DNA from: Planctomycetales bacterium
Lineage (GTDB): Bacteria; Planctomycetota; Planctomycetia; Pirellulales; Thermoguttaceae
Assembly (NCBI GenBank): GCA_007127495.1
Contig: SKZG01000176.1
Span: forward strand, 1-10,500
DNA: 10,500 nucleotides
Reading direction: 5' to 3'
Both the position numbers and the translations under genes were made by a program. Of the stretch, positions 1 to 5,694 are shown piece by piece; position 1 is the stretch's first letter, and every line of letters begins with the position of its first letter. The notes under the pieces are model-generated. The model was not told the origin of the DNA and did no database searches. It worked only from the letters and a program-made list of their open reading frames with translations.

Positions 1-33
1 AATCGCCCTTTGTGCCGCGAAAATTGCGACAGT

Positions 34-51
34 CCCCCTGTGAACGGTTAC
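34..51 (-). repeat. End of a dispersed palindromic repeat (family GTAACCGTTCAC), cut by window edge
   Basis: Read on the minus strand, these 18 bases are identical to positions 4312-4329 (GTAACCGTTCACAGGGGG). The motif is one terminal arm of the palindromic element described at 4312-4385. The rest of this copy lies towards position 1 and does not match the interior of the other copy, so either the interior varies or the element is cut by the window edge. I know of no function; similar short intergenic repeats are familiar from planctomycete chromosomes, but I could not search for them. Confidence 0.7.
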
Positions 52-93
52 CAAAGAACCAAGCAGCGTCCTGTAGTTGCGTTGTCCGTGGCG

Positions 94-102
94 TGGTATA
101 AT
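94..102 (+). promoter_or_regulatory. Extended -10 promoter element for the antitoxin gene
   Basis: The sequence TGGTATAAT is a perfect TATAAT hexamer with a TGn extension, typical of sigma70 extended -10 promoters, which can work without a good -35 box. A weak -35 candidate (TAGTTG, 74-79) sits 17 bases upstream. Transcription would start near 109 and reach the start codon at 137 after about 28 bases. It is the only consensus -10 in this spacer and points at the antitoxin gene. Inferred from sequence alone. Confidence 0.5.
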
Positions 103-136
103 GGGAACTGGAGTCTTACCTATGCGAGGAGTACCT

Positions 137-370
137 ATGGCAACTGCAATCGTTGTAACGGAGCCCGCCGGTCAGGTCATTCGTCTTCCGGCCGAAATCC
201 ACCTCGAAAGTGAGGAGGTTTTCGTGAAACAGGTGGGGCATTCGGTGGTCCTGGTGCCCAAATGCGCGAATCCCTGGCAACCGCTGCTGGATAGCCTCGT
301 TCAGTTCTCTGACGACTACATGATCGACCGCGCTCAGCCGGTAGCTGACAAAATCCAAGCAGCCTCTTGA
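137..370 (+). CDS. AbrB/MazE/SpoVT-type antitoxin, VapB-like, without adjacent toxin
   Basis: This 77-residue protein resembles VapB-type antitoxins, which normally bind and silence a PIN-domain RNase toxin (VapC) and repress their own operon through an N-terminal swapped-hairpin AbrB fold. Residues 12-42 give the AbrB pattern (GQVIRLPAEI, then EVFVKQVGHSVVLVPK). Residues 46-61 (NPWQPLLDSLVQFSDD) match the short C-terminal toxin-binding tail usual for VapB. The start at 137 is preferred over the in-frame ATGs at 77 and 122 because AGGAG (127-131) lies 5 bases before it and homologues begin near here. Normally vapC follows within a few bases or overlaps; here 156 bases without a PIN-like frame separate this gene from an unrelated one. 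It may be an orphan antitoxin, a remnant of a lost module, or a stand-alone regulator. Confidence 0.8.
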   Translation: MATAIVVTEPAGQVIRLPAEIHLESEEVFVKQVGHSVVLVPKCANPWQPLLDSLVQFSDDYMIDRAQPVADKIQAAS

Positions 371-526
371 CCACGGGGCACCCGAGTTGCCAAAATAGAG
401 GTAGCAAGGTATGAGCCGCTGGACGCGCCTGCCAAGCAAGCGGTCGGTTCAGGTAGTGTGATATGCCCCCTGTCGGGGCGGCAATGGGGGCCTTTGAAGC
501 GAAAAAGCCAATTGTAGGAGAGACCG
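371..526. other. Spacer without recognisable gene
   Basis: These 156 bases lie between the antitoxin gene and the next gene. The longest plausible frame is 16 codons (411-461), with no typical start signals. No PIN-domain start (hydrophobic stretch followed by LDT) can be read in any plus-strand frame. The last bases carry the ribosome binding site of the following gene (AGGAG, 516-520). Confidence 0.6.
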
Positions 527-1672
527 ATGCATCCCGAAAAGCCAGGCGCGCTGGAAGAAGTCGAGGTCGTCAGCCGTTTGAATAGCCTGCGAGAAGTCCT
601 CAGAGGCGAGCAATATGCCGACCACCTGCGAAAGCCGTTGGCGTTTTGGGCACTCCCGACCGACCGCCGACTGCCCTTGGCGTTTCTCGGGAGAAAGCTG
701 GAAGACTTGCTCAACACGCCGTTCCGAGAACTTGCCATCACGCCGGGCATTGGGCAGAAAAAGATGGGCTCGTTCCTCATGCTGCTTGCCCGCGCAGCCA
801 GTACCGACCCTTGCGAGCTTCCCACGGAGGAAAGCCTGGTTCGCGCCATTCCCCTGACGAGCGGGCCGGCGGTCGCGGCGAGCAATGGTGACGGTTTCGA
901 CATCGCGAGCGTTTCCGAGGTGGTGTGGTCGCAGTGGCGAGCGACCGTCGCGAAGCACAATTTGGGCGATGAGCCGCTGGGCCGGTTCGCGCCGAGCTTG
1001 CGCAACATGACCCGCGTCATTTGGAGCGCACCACTGAGCGCCTATGTGAATCGGACCCTCGCGGAAATGCGCAGCATGAAGACACACGGTGAGAAACGCG
1101 TTCGTGCGATCCTCGAAGTGTTTCACACCGTCCACACGATGATGGCTTCCATGGGCGTCCAGGAGCATTTGGTCGTCCGCATTATGCCGCGGCGGATCGA
1201 TCAGGTGGAACGTTGGGTGGGCGAGGCGCTGCAAACGCCGGGCATGCCGACCACGGAGGAACTGGCGAAATGTTTTATCGAGCCCCTGCTCGATCAAGTT
1301 CGAATCGACGTGAACCAGCAAATCGCCGCATTGGCCGAGGATCGGTTGGGCATATCGGGCCCCATCAGCAGCGTGCGGCAGGTGGCACGCGCGATGGGCC
1401 TCACCCGCGCGCGAGTTTACCAATTGCTCAATGAGATCAACGACGTGATGATCGTGCGTTGGCCCATGGGGCGCCACCAGGTGTACGAGCTGCGCGAAAA
1501 ACTTCAGACCGGCGCGGCACAAGCACAAAATCCACCCGAGCTTCGGCAGTTCCTGGCCGCGGTGGAGCTGTTCTATCCGGGGGCTCGCCGCGGCGCCGCC
1601 GGCCCGCTCGAGCAGATTTCCGAACGGTTCGAGGCCAATGCGCCGCGCGCGGCCGTGGCCGTGACCAATTGA
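527..1672 (+). CDS. Planctomycete-type DNA-binding protein with two HhH/alpha-CTD-like motifs and a C-terminal HTH
   Basis: This 381-residue protein is of unknown role and probably binds DNA. Residues 50-90 hold a helix-hairpin-helix-like segment (ITPGIGQKKMGSFL at 71-84). Residues 169-203 hold a second one (TLAEMRSMKTHGEKRVRAIL) that resembles the C-terminal domain of the RNA polymerase alpha subunit. Residues 281-305 form a helix-turn-helix (SVRQVARAMGLTRARVYQLL), like sigma region 4, followed by a basic RWPMGRHQ segment. There is no signal peptide or membrane segment, so it should be cytoplasmic. AGGAG at 516-520, six bases before ATG, supports the start. I remember similar proteins annotated as hypothetical in planctomycetes. 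The architecture suggests a promoter- or nucleoid-associated regulator, but no function is proven. Its last 100 bases overlap the antisense glycosyltransferase frame. Confidence 0.85.
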   Translation: MHPEKPGALEEVEVVSRLNSLREVLRGEQYADHLRKPLAFWALPTDRRLPLAFLGRKLEDLLNTPFRELAITPGIGQKKMGSFLMLLARAASTDPCELPTEESLVRAIPLTSGPAVAASNGDGFDIASVSEVVWSQWRATVAKHNLGDEPLGRFAPSLRNMTRVIWSAPLSAYVNRTLAEMRSMKTHGEKRVRAILEVFHTVHTMMASMGVQEHLVVRIMPRRIDQVERWVGEALQTPGMPTTEELAKCFIEPLLDQVRIDVNQQIAALAEDRLGISGPISSVRQVARAMGLTRARVYQLLNEINDVMIVRWPMGRHQVYELREKLQTGAAQAQNPPELRQFLAAVELFYPGARRGAAGPLEQISERFEANAPRAAVAVTN

Positions 1673-2580
1673 CGCGGCGCCGCAGAACGGGAAAAGTGGG
1701 GTTCAGGCACCGCGCTGGTGGAAACACCGCGGCGCGCCCGCTTCCCCGGAAGCGCCGCCTCCAGCCCGCCGGCCAGGCGACCGGCCGCTCGAATCGCCCG
1801 TGGCGGCCAAACGAGCCCACTGAAGCACTCGTTCACCAGGAGGGCGGCATGGCTTGCCACCGAGCTGCTCCAGCCGTGGCGCGAGGCCCATCGCCAGAAC
1901 AGGCGCGCTTCCTCGAGGCCCGTTCGGAACGCGCCAACGGGCGCATTCAGGCAGGGAGGGGCAAAGGTACGGCAGTCGGGCTCGACCACGCAGTCGCACC
2001 CCTGCTGGCGCAGCCCAAGTGCAAGGTCGATCCCCACCATCGCCGGGCCTTGCCTCTCATGCCAATCCGTAAGGGCCCCGAGCGCCGAGCGGCGATAGAA
2101 CGCTGCCCTGGCATCGGGGCCGCACGGCCGATGCTTCAATGCCGGGCGGGTGGCAGGCCGGCCTGCGGAAAGACAGCGAATCCGGCCCTCCCGGTCGTAC
2201 GCAAGGCCCGCTGACACCACGCGATCGGGCCGGGCGCTGCTGAGCACCAGCGGCGCGACCGCGCCGACCTGCGGGTTGTCGAAATGCGGCAGTGCGACCT
2301 CCGCCCAACCGGAGGTCACCGACATGCCGCATGCCAACACGTGGACGATCGGCGCGTCGCAGGCCAGCAAACCACGGTAGATGCCGCCCAACAGCCCCGC
2401 GTCCGGACGCGAGGCCACGAACGCGACCTCACCGTGCAGCCCGTAAGGATCGTCGTAGCCTTCGTTCAGCACGACCACAATTTGGCACGCCTCCGGCCGG
2501 TTTTCCAAAACCGAAACGAGCGTGTCTTCCAGCAAATCCAGATTCCCAAGGAAGGGAACAACAATCGATAGTCGAGGCAC
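1573..2580 (-). CDS. Family 2-like glycosyltransferase (GT-A fold) with degenerate DXD
   Basis: The frame encodes 335 residues. The N-terminus (SIVVPFLGNLDLLEDTLVSVL, residues 5-25) is the nucleotide-sugar-binding start of GT2 enzymes, followed by QIVVVLNEG (33-41). Residues 91-109 (GWAEVALPHFDNPQVGAVA) and 159-194 (AAFYRRSALGAL, then GIDLALGLRQQG) match the second half of the GT-A domain. GT2 enzymes transfer a sugar from a nucleotide donor to glycans or lipids, usually at the inner face of the membrane; the substrate here is unknown. The metal-binding DXD, expected just before GW91, is replaced by ACGMSVTS (83-90), so catalysis may be altered or lost. Residues after about 280 are low-complexity, basic and Ala/Arg-rich. 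The last third of that tail overlaps the convergent gene by 100 bases, so the true stop may have been lost. GAGGA before the ATG is a modest ribosome binding site. Confidence 0.75.
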   Translation of the reverse strand: MPRLSIVVPFLGNLDLLEDTLVSVLENRPEACQIVVVLNEGYDDPYGLHGEVAFVASRPDAGLLGGIYRGLLACDAPIVHVLACGMSVTSGWAEVALPHFDNPQVGAVAPLVLSSARPDRVVSAGLAYDREGRIRCLSAGRPATRPALKHRPCGPDARAAFYRRSALGALTDWHERQGPAMVGIDLALGLRQQGCDCVVEPDCRTFAPPCLNAPVGAFRTGLEEARLFWRWASRHGWSSSVASHAALLVNECFSGLVWPPRAIRAAGRLAGGLEAALPGKRARRGVSTSAVPEPHFSRSAAPRQLVTATAARGALASNRSEICSSGPAAPRRAPG

Positions 2581-2795
2581 GGCGAAACGTCCTCAGAGAA
2601 CCTCATCAACGGCGCAACCACCTTGTGGAATATGTCGGTTTTTTCCGCGGGCAAGCATAACATAAACCTTCCCCGATTTCCCAGCTACCCATTACGAAGG
2701 CCGAACGGCCCCCCCGCCAAGCCCTGGCTTCCGCAACGGGCCGCGGCAGGGTAAGGTAAGACCCAAACCGATTATCGGAAACGGTTTCTCCGACT
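2581..2795. other. Spacer upstream of glycosyltransferase and exonuclease genes
   Basis: No gene is seen. It should hold the promoter of the minus-strand glycosyltransferase; the minus strand has TATGTT and TATGCT hexamers around 2652-2664, but no good -35. A small inverted repeat (AAACCG at 2765-2770 with CGGTTT at 2782-2787, enclosing CCGATTATCGG) sits just before the miniature element and could be an operator or part of the original promoter of the exonuclease gene. Confidence 0.4.
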
Positions 2796-2895
2796 GGCGC
2801 TTCCGTTTCTAGGTGCAGACAGCCTTGGTTTCAAGGACGGCACACGGCGTGTGCCTACTACATTAGCATGGCCTGCACCTAGAAACGGAAGAGCC
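2796..2895 (+). mobile_element. 100-bp miniature inverted-repeat element, copy A (ISL3-like ends)
   Basis: The copy is 98 of 100 identical to 3759-3858; differences are at 2799 and 2868. Left and right ends are inverted repeats of 23 bp (one mismatch in this copy) starting GGCTCTTCCGT. The interior has two perfect small hairpins, CCTTG-GTTT-CAAGG and GCACAC-GGC-GTGTGC. The flanks CTCCGACT (2788-2795) and CGCCGACT (2896-2903) agree at 7 of 8 bases and look like an aged 8-bp target duplication. GG-ending repeats starting GGCTCTT together with 8-bp duplications are, from memory, characteristic of ISL3-family insertion sequences, so an ISL3 transposase acting in trans is the likely mover. It encodes no protein. 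It ends 33 bases before the exonuclease start codon and has probably pushed the original promoter away. Confidence 0.9.
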
Positions 2896-2928
2896 CGCCG
2901 ACTATGCCTGCTTTCAATGGAGCCTACC

Positions 2929-3750
2929 ATGCCAAGTGCCGTGCGTTACCTTGTGTTCGACGTGGAAACTGCCGCCGACGCACCCCTGGTGGCCAAGCTC
3001 CGCTACGCCGGGCAGGACGTCGAGCCCGCCGAGGCCGTCCGGCGATATCGGGCGGAACTCATGGAGAAGTACCAAACCGACTTCATCCCCTACACCTTCC
3101 AGAAGCCGGTGGCGATTGCCGTCGGCAAGGTCGCCGGCGACATGCGACTCCACGACATCGTCGTGCTCGACGAGCCGCAGTTCCGCTCGCACATGATGAC
3201 GGACCACTTCTGGCGCGGCTGGGAAGCCTACCGACGCCCGACGCTGGTGAGTTTCAACGGCCGCGGGTTCGACCTGCCGCTGTTGGAACTGGCAGCCTTC
3301 CGCTACGGGCTCAGCTTGCCCGGCTGGTTCCAAGCCGCCGGAAAGACCTTCGAGCAGCCCCGGAACCGCTACAACACCCAGGCCCATATCGATCTGTGCG
3401 AACTGCTCACGAATTTTGGCGCCACGCGTTTCACCGGCGGGCTGAACTTGGCGGCGAACCTTCTCGGGAAGCCCGGCAAGATGGACGTGCAGGGCGACAT
3501 GGTCCAGGATATGGTCGACGCCGGCAAGCTGACCGAAGTGAACGACTACTGCCGTTGCGACGTGCTCGACACGTATTTCGTCTTCCTTCGCACCCGCGTC
3601 GTGCTGGGCCAGCTTGCCCTCGACTCGGAACAGCAGATCATCGCGGAAACGAAAGCCTGGCTGGAACGCAAAGCCGACGAGGTGGCCGCTTACCGCCTTT
3701 ACCTCGACCGCTGGGGCGATTGGCCCAATCCATGGACGGCCGAGGCATAG
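2929..3750 (+). CDS. Predicted 3'-5' exonuclease related to the PolB exonuclease domain (RNase H-like, DEDDy)
   Basis: This 273-residue protein matches the family of stand-alone 3'-5' exonucleases related to the proofreading domain of family B DNA polymerases (Pfam DNA_pol_B_exo2). Exo I is FDVET with D11 and E13. Exo II is SFNGRGFDLPLLE with N110 and D115. Exo III is Y207-x3-D211 (YCRCD), giving the full DEDDy metal-binding set for nucleotide removal from 3' ends. The conserved HIDL (153-156) also fits. The start at 2929 is chosen because GGAG (2919-2922) lies six bases before it and VRYLVFDVET follows at once; longer in-frame starts (2851, 2917) would reach into the mobile element. The gene stands alone and is bracketed by miniature elements on both sides, the second inserted directly after the TAG stop. 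Its cellular role, DNA or RNA trimming, is not settled for the family. Confidence 0.9.
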   Translation: MPSAVRYLVFDVETAADAPLVAKLRYAGQDVEPAEAVRRYRAELMEKYQTDFIPYTFQKPVAIAVGKVAGDMRLHDIVVLDEPQFRSHMMTDHFWRGWEAYRRPTLVSFNGRGFDLPLLELAAFRYGLSLPGWFQAAGKTFEQPRNRYNTQAHIDLCELLTNFGATRFTGGLNLAANLLGKPGKMDVQGDMVQDMVDAGKLTEVNDYCRCDVLDTYFVFLRTRVVLGQLALDSEQQIIAETKAWLERKADEVAAYRLYLDRWGDWPNPWTAEA

Positions 3751-3758
3751 GGAGAAAA

Positions 3759-3858
3759 GGCTCTTCCGTTTCTAGGTGCAGACAGCCTTGGTTTCAAGGA
3801 CGGCACACGGCGTGTGCCTACTACATTAGCGTGGCCTGCACCTAGAAACGGAAGAGCC
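3759..3858 (+). mobile_element. 100-bp miniature inverted-repeat element, copy B (ISL3-like ends)
   Basis: The 23-bp terminal inverted repeats (3759-3781 and 3836-3858) match perfectly, and the flanks are an exact 8-bp direct repeat, GGAGAAAA (3751-3758 and 3859-3866), a clean target duplication. The perfect ends and duplication suggest a more recent insertion than copy A. Orientation of the interior is the same as in copy A. The element begins 8 bases after the exonuclease stop codon, and its nested hairpins could act as a transcription barrier, although there is no T-run typical of an intrinsic terminator. Confidence 0.93.
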
Positions 3859-3890
3859 GGAGAAAAGCACTCCACCGTCAGCGAGAACCC

Positions 3891-3919
3891 TTGACGAAAG
3901 CCGCCCCACCCGCTATGGT
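3891..3919 (+). promoter_or_regulatory. Sigma70-type promoter upstream of the 78-residue protein gene
   Basis: TTGACG (3891-3896) and TATGGT (3914-3919) are separated by exactly 17 bases and match the -35 and -10 consensus at five and four of six positions. Transcription would begin near 3926, leaving a leader of about 137 bases before the start codon at 4063. It lies just downstream of miniature element copy B. Confidence 0.5.
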
Positions 3920-3990
3920 CAATCGTTCAATCGTTGCTGCCACGACGATGGTTGATTCGTTTCCAGGTGCAAGCCGCGTTCATAGACATG

Positions 3991-4022
3991 GACATAGAGC
4001 AGCCGGTACATAGAGCACCCGG
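3991..4022 (+). repeat. 16-bp imperfect tandem duplication in a 5' leader
   Basis: GACATAGAGCAGCCGG is followed directly by TACATAGAGCACCCGG, matching at 14 of 16 positions. The pair lies in the presumed leader of the gene at 4063. No function is evident; it could be a slippage duplication or a repeated binding site. Just upstream, 3954-3969 resembles the end of the miniature element with several mismatches. Confidence 0.6.
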
Positions 4023-4062
4023 CCGCCCGGCACCGCCACCGCCACCGTGAAGGAAGCCCTCC

Positions 4063-4299
4063 ATGCACTTCATCGAAATGACCGGCAAAACACTCTACGA
4101 CCTCGTGGAGGACGACGAGTCGATCGGGCTGACGGCCGAACAACTTGCCCAGGTGGGCGTGGCGGAGCAAAGCATCGTCCGCATCAACCCGCAGGGCGAC
4201 ATCGAGCTGCGTCGCCGTGGCGGTTGGGACGTCATCGGCGGCCTGCTCGGCGAGTTCGAGGAGCGTGTGCAACACGCAACCGGCCTCGATTGGGCGTGA
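4063..4299 (+). CDS. Small conserved hypothetical protein, planctomycete-type
   Basis: This 78-residue soluble protein has no known function. It begins MHFIEMTGKTLYDLV and ends GGWDVIGGLLGEFEERVQHATGLDWA; I remember short planctomycete hypothetical proteins with the same beginning and the same GLDWA-type ending, but could not confirm this by a search. The middle (SIVRINPQGDIELRRRGGW, residues 37-55) suggests a short beta-hairpin region followed by an amphipathic helix. There is no signal peptide, membrane segment or cysteine cluster. The start is supported by AAGGAA about 8 bases upstream, by the conserved N-terminus and by the promoter at 3891-3919. The gene is monocistronic and followed by a palindromic repeat. 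Confidence 0.75.
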   Translation: MHFIEMTGKTLYDLVEDDESIGLTAEQLAQVGVAEQSIVRINPQGDIELRRRGGWDVIGGLLGEFEERVQHATGLDWA

Positions 4300-4311
4300 C
4301 GTGCCTTTGAC

Positions 4312-4385
4312 GTAACCGTTCACAGGGGGCCGGCCGCTTCATGTGGCGCGGAGAAAACAGCCCGCGCCGCCCCGTGAACGATTAC
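4312..4385. repeat. Dispersed palindromic element with terminal inverted repeats
   Basis: GTAACCGTTCAC (4312-4323) and GTGAACGATTAC (4374-4385) are inverted copies with 11 of 12 matches, enclosing about 50 GC-rich bases. The left arm with its AGGGGG extension recurs, inverted, at 34-51. The right arm and the bases beyond it (4378-4403) recur at 6820-6845. The flanks CCTTTGAC and CCTTTAAC look like an 8-bp target duplication, but the right flank is also present at 6826-6836, so it is more likely part of the repeat. It lies just after the 78-residue protein gene and may form a hairpin in its transcript. Confidence 0.7.
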
Positions 4386-4581
4386 CCTTTAACGATGCGT
4401 TGAACGACGCGGAGGCCGAGATGCGATCGATGGCTCCGCAACTCGGGGTCACGTAGGCGTTGGCCCTGCCCTCACTCGTCACGCCCTTGAGCCGTCCGAG
4501 CACGTCGTGCTCGACGTCGACGAAGCGGTCCTCGACTTTCCCCCGCGAAGGGTTGCATCTTAATCCAAGGCTCCTGAGGTA
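4386..4581. other. Spacer; possible decayed coding remnant on the minus strand
   Basis: No intact gene is seen. On the minus strand one frame from about 4558 down to 4386 and beyond reads with protein-like character and strong G/C at third positions (KVEDRFVDVEHDVLGRLKGVTSEGRANAYV), but it has no ATG or GTG start with a ribosome binding site and runs into the palindromic repeat. It could be a gene fragment cut by that repeat, or chance in GC-rich DNA. Confidence 0.3.
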
Positions 4582-5694
4582 TCATGACTTGGAAGAATCG
4601 AAGGGATTGGCGAAGATTGCCATGTAACGTTCGATCATTCGTTCGACGCTGAATTCACGGACGGCCCGCTCCCGACCCGCAGCGCCCATCCGCTGAGCCC
4701 GCTCGGCGTCGTCCAGCAGCGTGTTTGCGTAGCGGGCGAATCGCGCGCGATCGCCCACCGGCGCCAGGTAGCCGGTGGTGCCGTCCAGGACCAGGTCGCG
4801 TGTGCCCGGAATATCGGTCGCCACGACGGGCACGCCGGCAGCCATGGCCTCCAGGATGGCATTCGACTGCCCTTCGTAGGCACTGGTGGAAAAGAGCAGG
4901 TCGAAATGCGGCATGAGCCGGTCCAAATCAGTTCGCTGGCCGAGAAACCGGACCTTGTCGCGAATGTGAACCTGATCGCGAAAACGCAGCAACGGGTCGC
5001 GCAGGGGGCCGTCGCCGACGATGAGCAGATAGACATCGTCGCGGATCACCTTCAGCAAATCGGCGGCCCAGATCGCGTCTTTCACCCGCTTCTGCGCCCA
5101 TAGCCGGCCAACCAGCCCGATCAGCCGGGCGCCGGAGGGCAGCCCGAGTTCCTCGAGGAGCTGCGGCCGGTTCACGGGGCTTAGCTCCGCGGGGGCGACG
5201 GCGTTGGGAATGACCTCGATCTTTTCCGGCGGAAGGCCATGCCGCACATAGAACTGCCGCACGGCCTCGCTGTTGACCGCAATGCGGTCCGCTCGCCTGG
5301 CAAGGTATCGGTCGGCGGCCAGTTGGAGGCCGCTTTTCCACGGGTCCACACACCGCTGCGATGCAATACGAACGCCCACGCCACAACCCAGCCCTGCGAG
5401 AATGCCGTACGCATTCGCGGCCAGCATCCAGGTGTGGACGACGTCGGGCTTCAGCGAGGCGATCAGACGCCGGAGCCGCCAGAACGTTTGCGGGTCCACC
5501 TTCCAACGCTTGCCGATGACCGTGAGCGGCACGCCGGCTTCGCGAAGCTCGCGCGCCCGCGGGCCGGAGCGCGTCAAGGCGCATACGTGGACGTCGAAGC
5601 CGCGGCCGCGAAGGCCTCTCGCCAGCAGGCAAAGCTGCTTCTCGGCGCCCGCCTGGTCAAGCGAAGGGATCACTTGCAAGATGCGTTTGCTCAT
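4582..5694 (-). CDS. Family 4 glycosyltransferase (GT-B fold)
   Basis: This 370-residue protein is a retaining glycosyltransferase of the GT4 type, which transfers a sugar from a nucleotide sugar to a lipid- or glycan-linked acceptor at the cytoplasmic face of the membrane. The N-terminal domain carries the acceptor-side glycine loop (SLDQAGAEKQL, residues 11-21). The C-terminal domain has GLVGRLWAQKR (193-203), with the Arg and Lys that contact the diphosphate, then LLIVGDGP (223-230), and the signature E274-x7-E282 (EGQSNAILEAMAAGVPVVATDIPG). Length is usual for the family and no key residue is missing. The closest general resemblance is to exopolysaccharide or LPS sugar transferases; donor and acceptor cannot be read from sequence. 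There is no partner gene of a polysaccharide cluster nearby, so it appears to be transcribed alone from the repeat-rich spacer upstream. Confidence 0.92.
   Translation of the reverse strand: MSKRILQVIPSLDQAGAEKQLCLLARGLRGRGFDVHVCALTRSGPRARELREAGVPLTVIGKRWKVDPQTFWRLRRLIASLKPDVVHTWMLAANAYGILAGLGCGVGVRIASQRCVDPWKSGLQLAADRYLARRADRIAVNSEAVRQFYVRHGLPPEKIEVIPNAVAPAELSPVNRPQLLEELGLPSGARLIGLVGRLWAQKRVKDAIWAADLLKVIRDDVYLLIVGDGPLRDPLLRFRDQVHIRDKVRFLGQRTDLDRLMPHFDLLFSTSAYEGQSNAILEAMAAGVPVVATDIPGTRDLVLDGTTGYLAPVGDRARFARYANTLLDDAERAQRMGAAGRERAVREFSVERMIERYMAIFANPFDSSKS

Noticed and set aside
449..1528. Long minus-strand open frame of 359 codons
   Set aside because: It is antisense to the 381-residue protein, has His/Arg-rich non-protein-like composition, no ribosome binding site and no recognisable motif.
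1459..2214. Plus-strand 251-codon frame opposite the glycosyltransferase
   Set aside because: Arg/Pro/Gly-rich shadow translation; the minus-strand frame has clear GT2 motifs.
2851..2928. Upstream extension of the exonuclease frame
   Set aside because: Most of it translates the miniature element (to 2895); the ATG at 2929 has a ribosome binding site and fits the family start.
2796..3858. Simple composite transposon carrying the exonuclease gene
   Set aside because: Each miniature element has its own target duplication and the outermost flanks do not match each other, so the two inserted independently; only future mobility as a unit remains possible.
3919..4323. Minus-strand 134-codon frame
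   Set aside because: Antisense to the 78-residue protein and its leader; it has no motif or ribosome binding site, and the plus-strand gene is better supported.
4304..4393. 8-bp target duplication around the 4312-4385 palindrome
   Set aside because: The right flank is also conserved in the separate copy at 6820-6845, so it is probably part of the repeat and not a duplication made by insertion.
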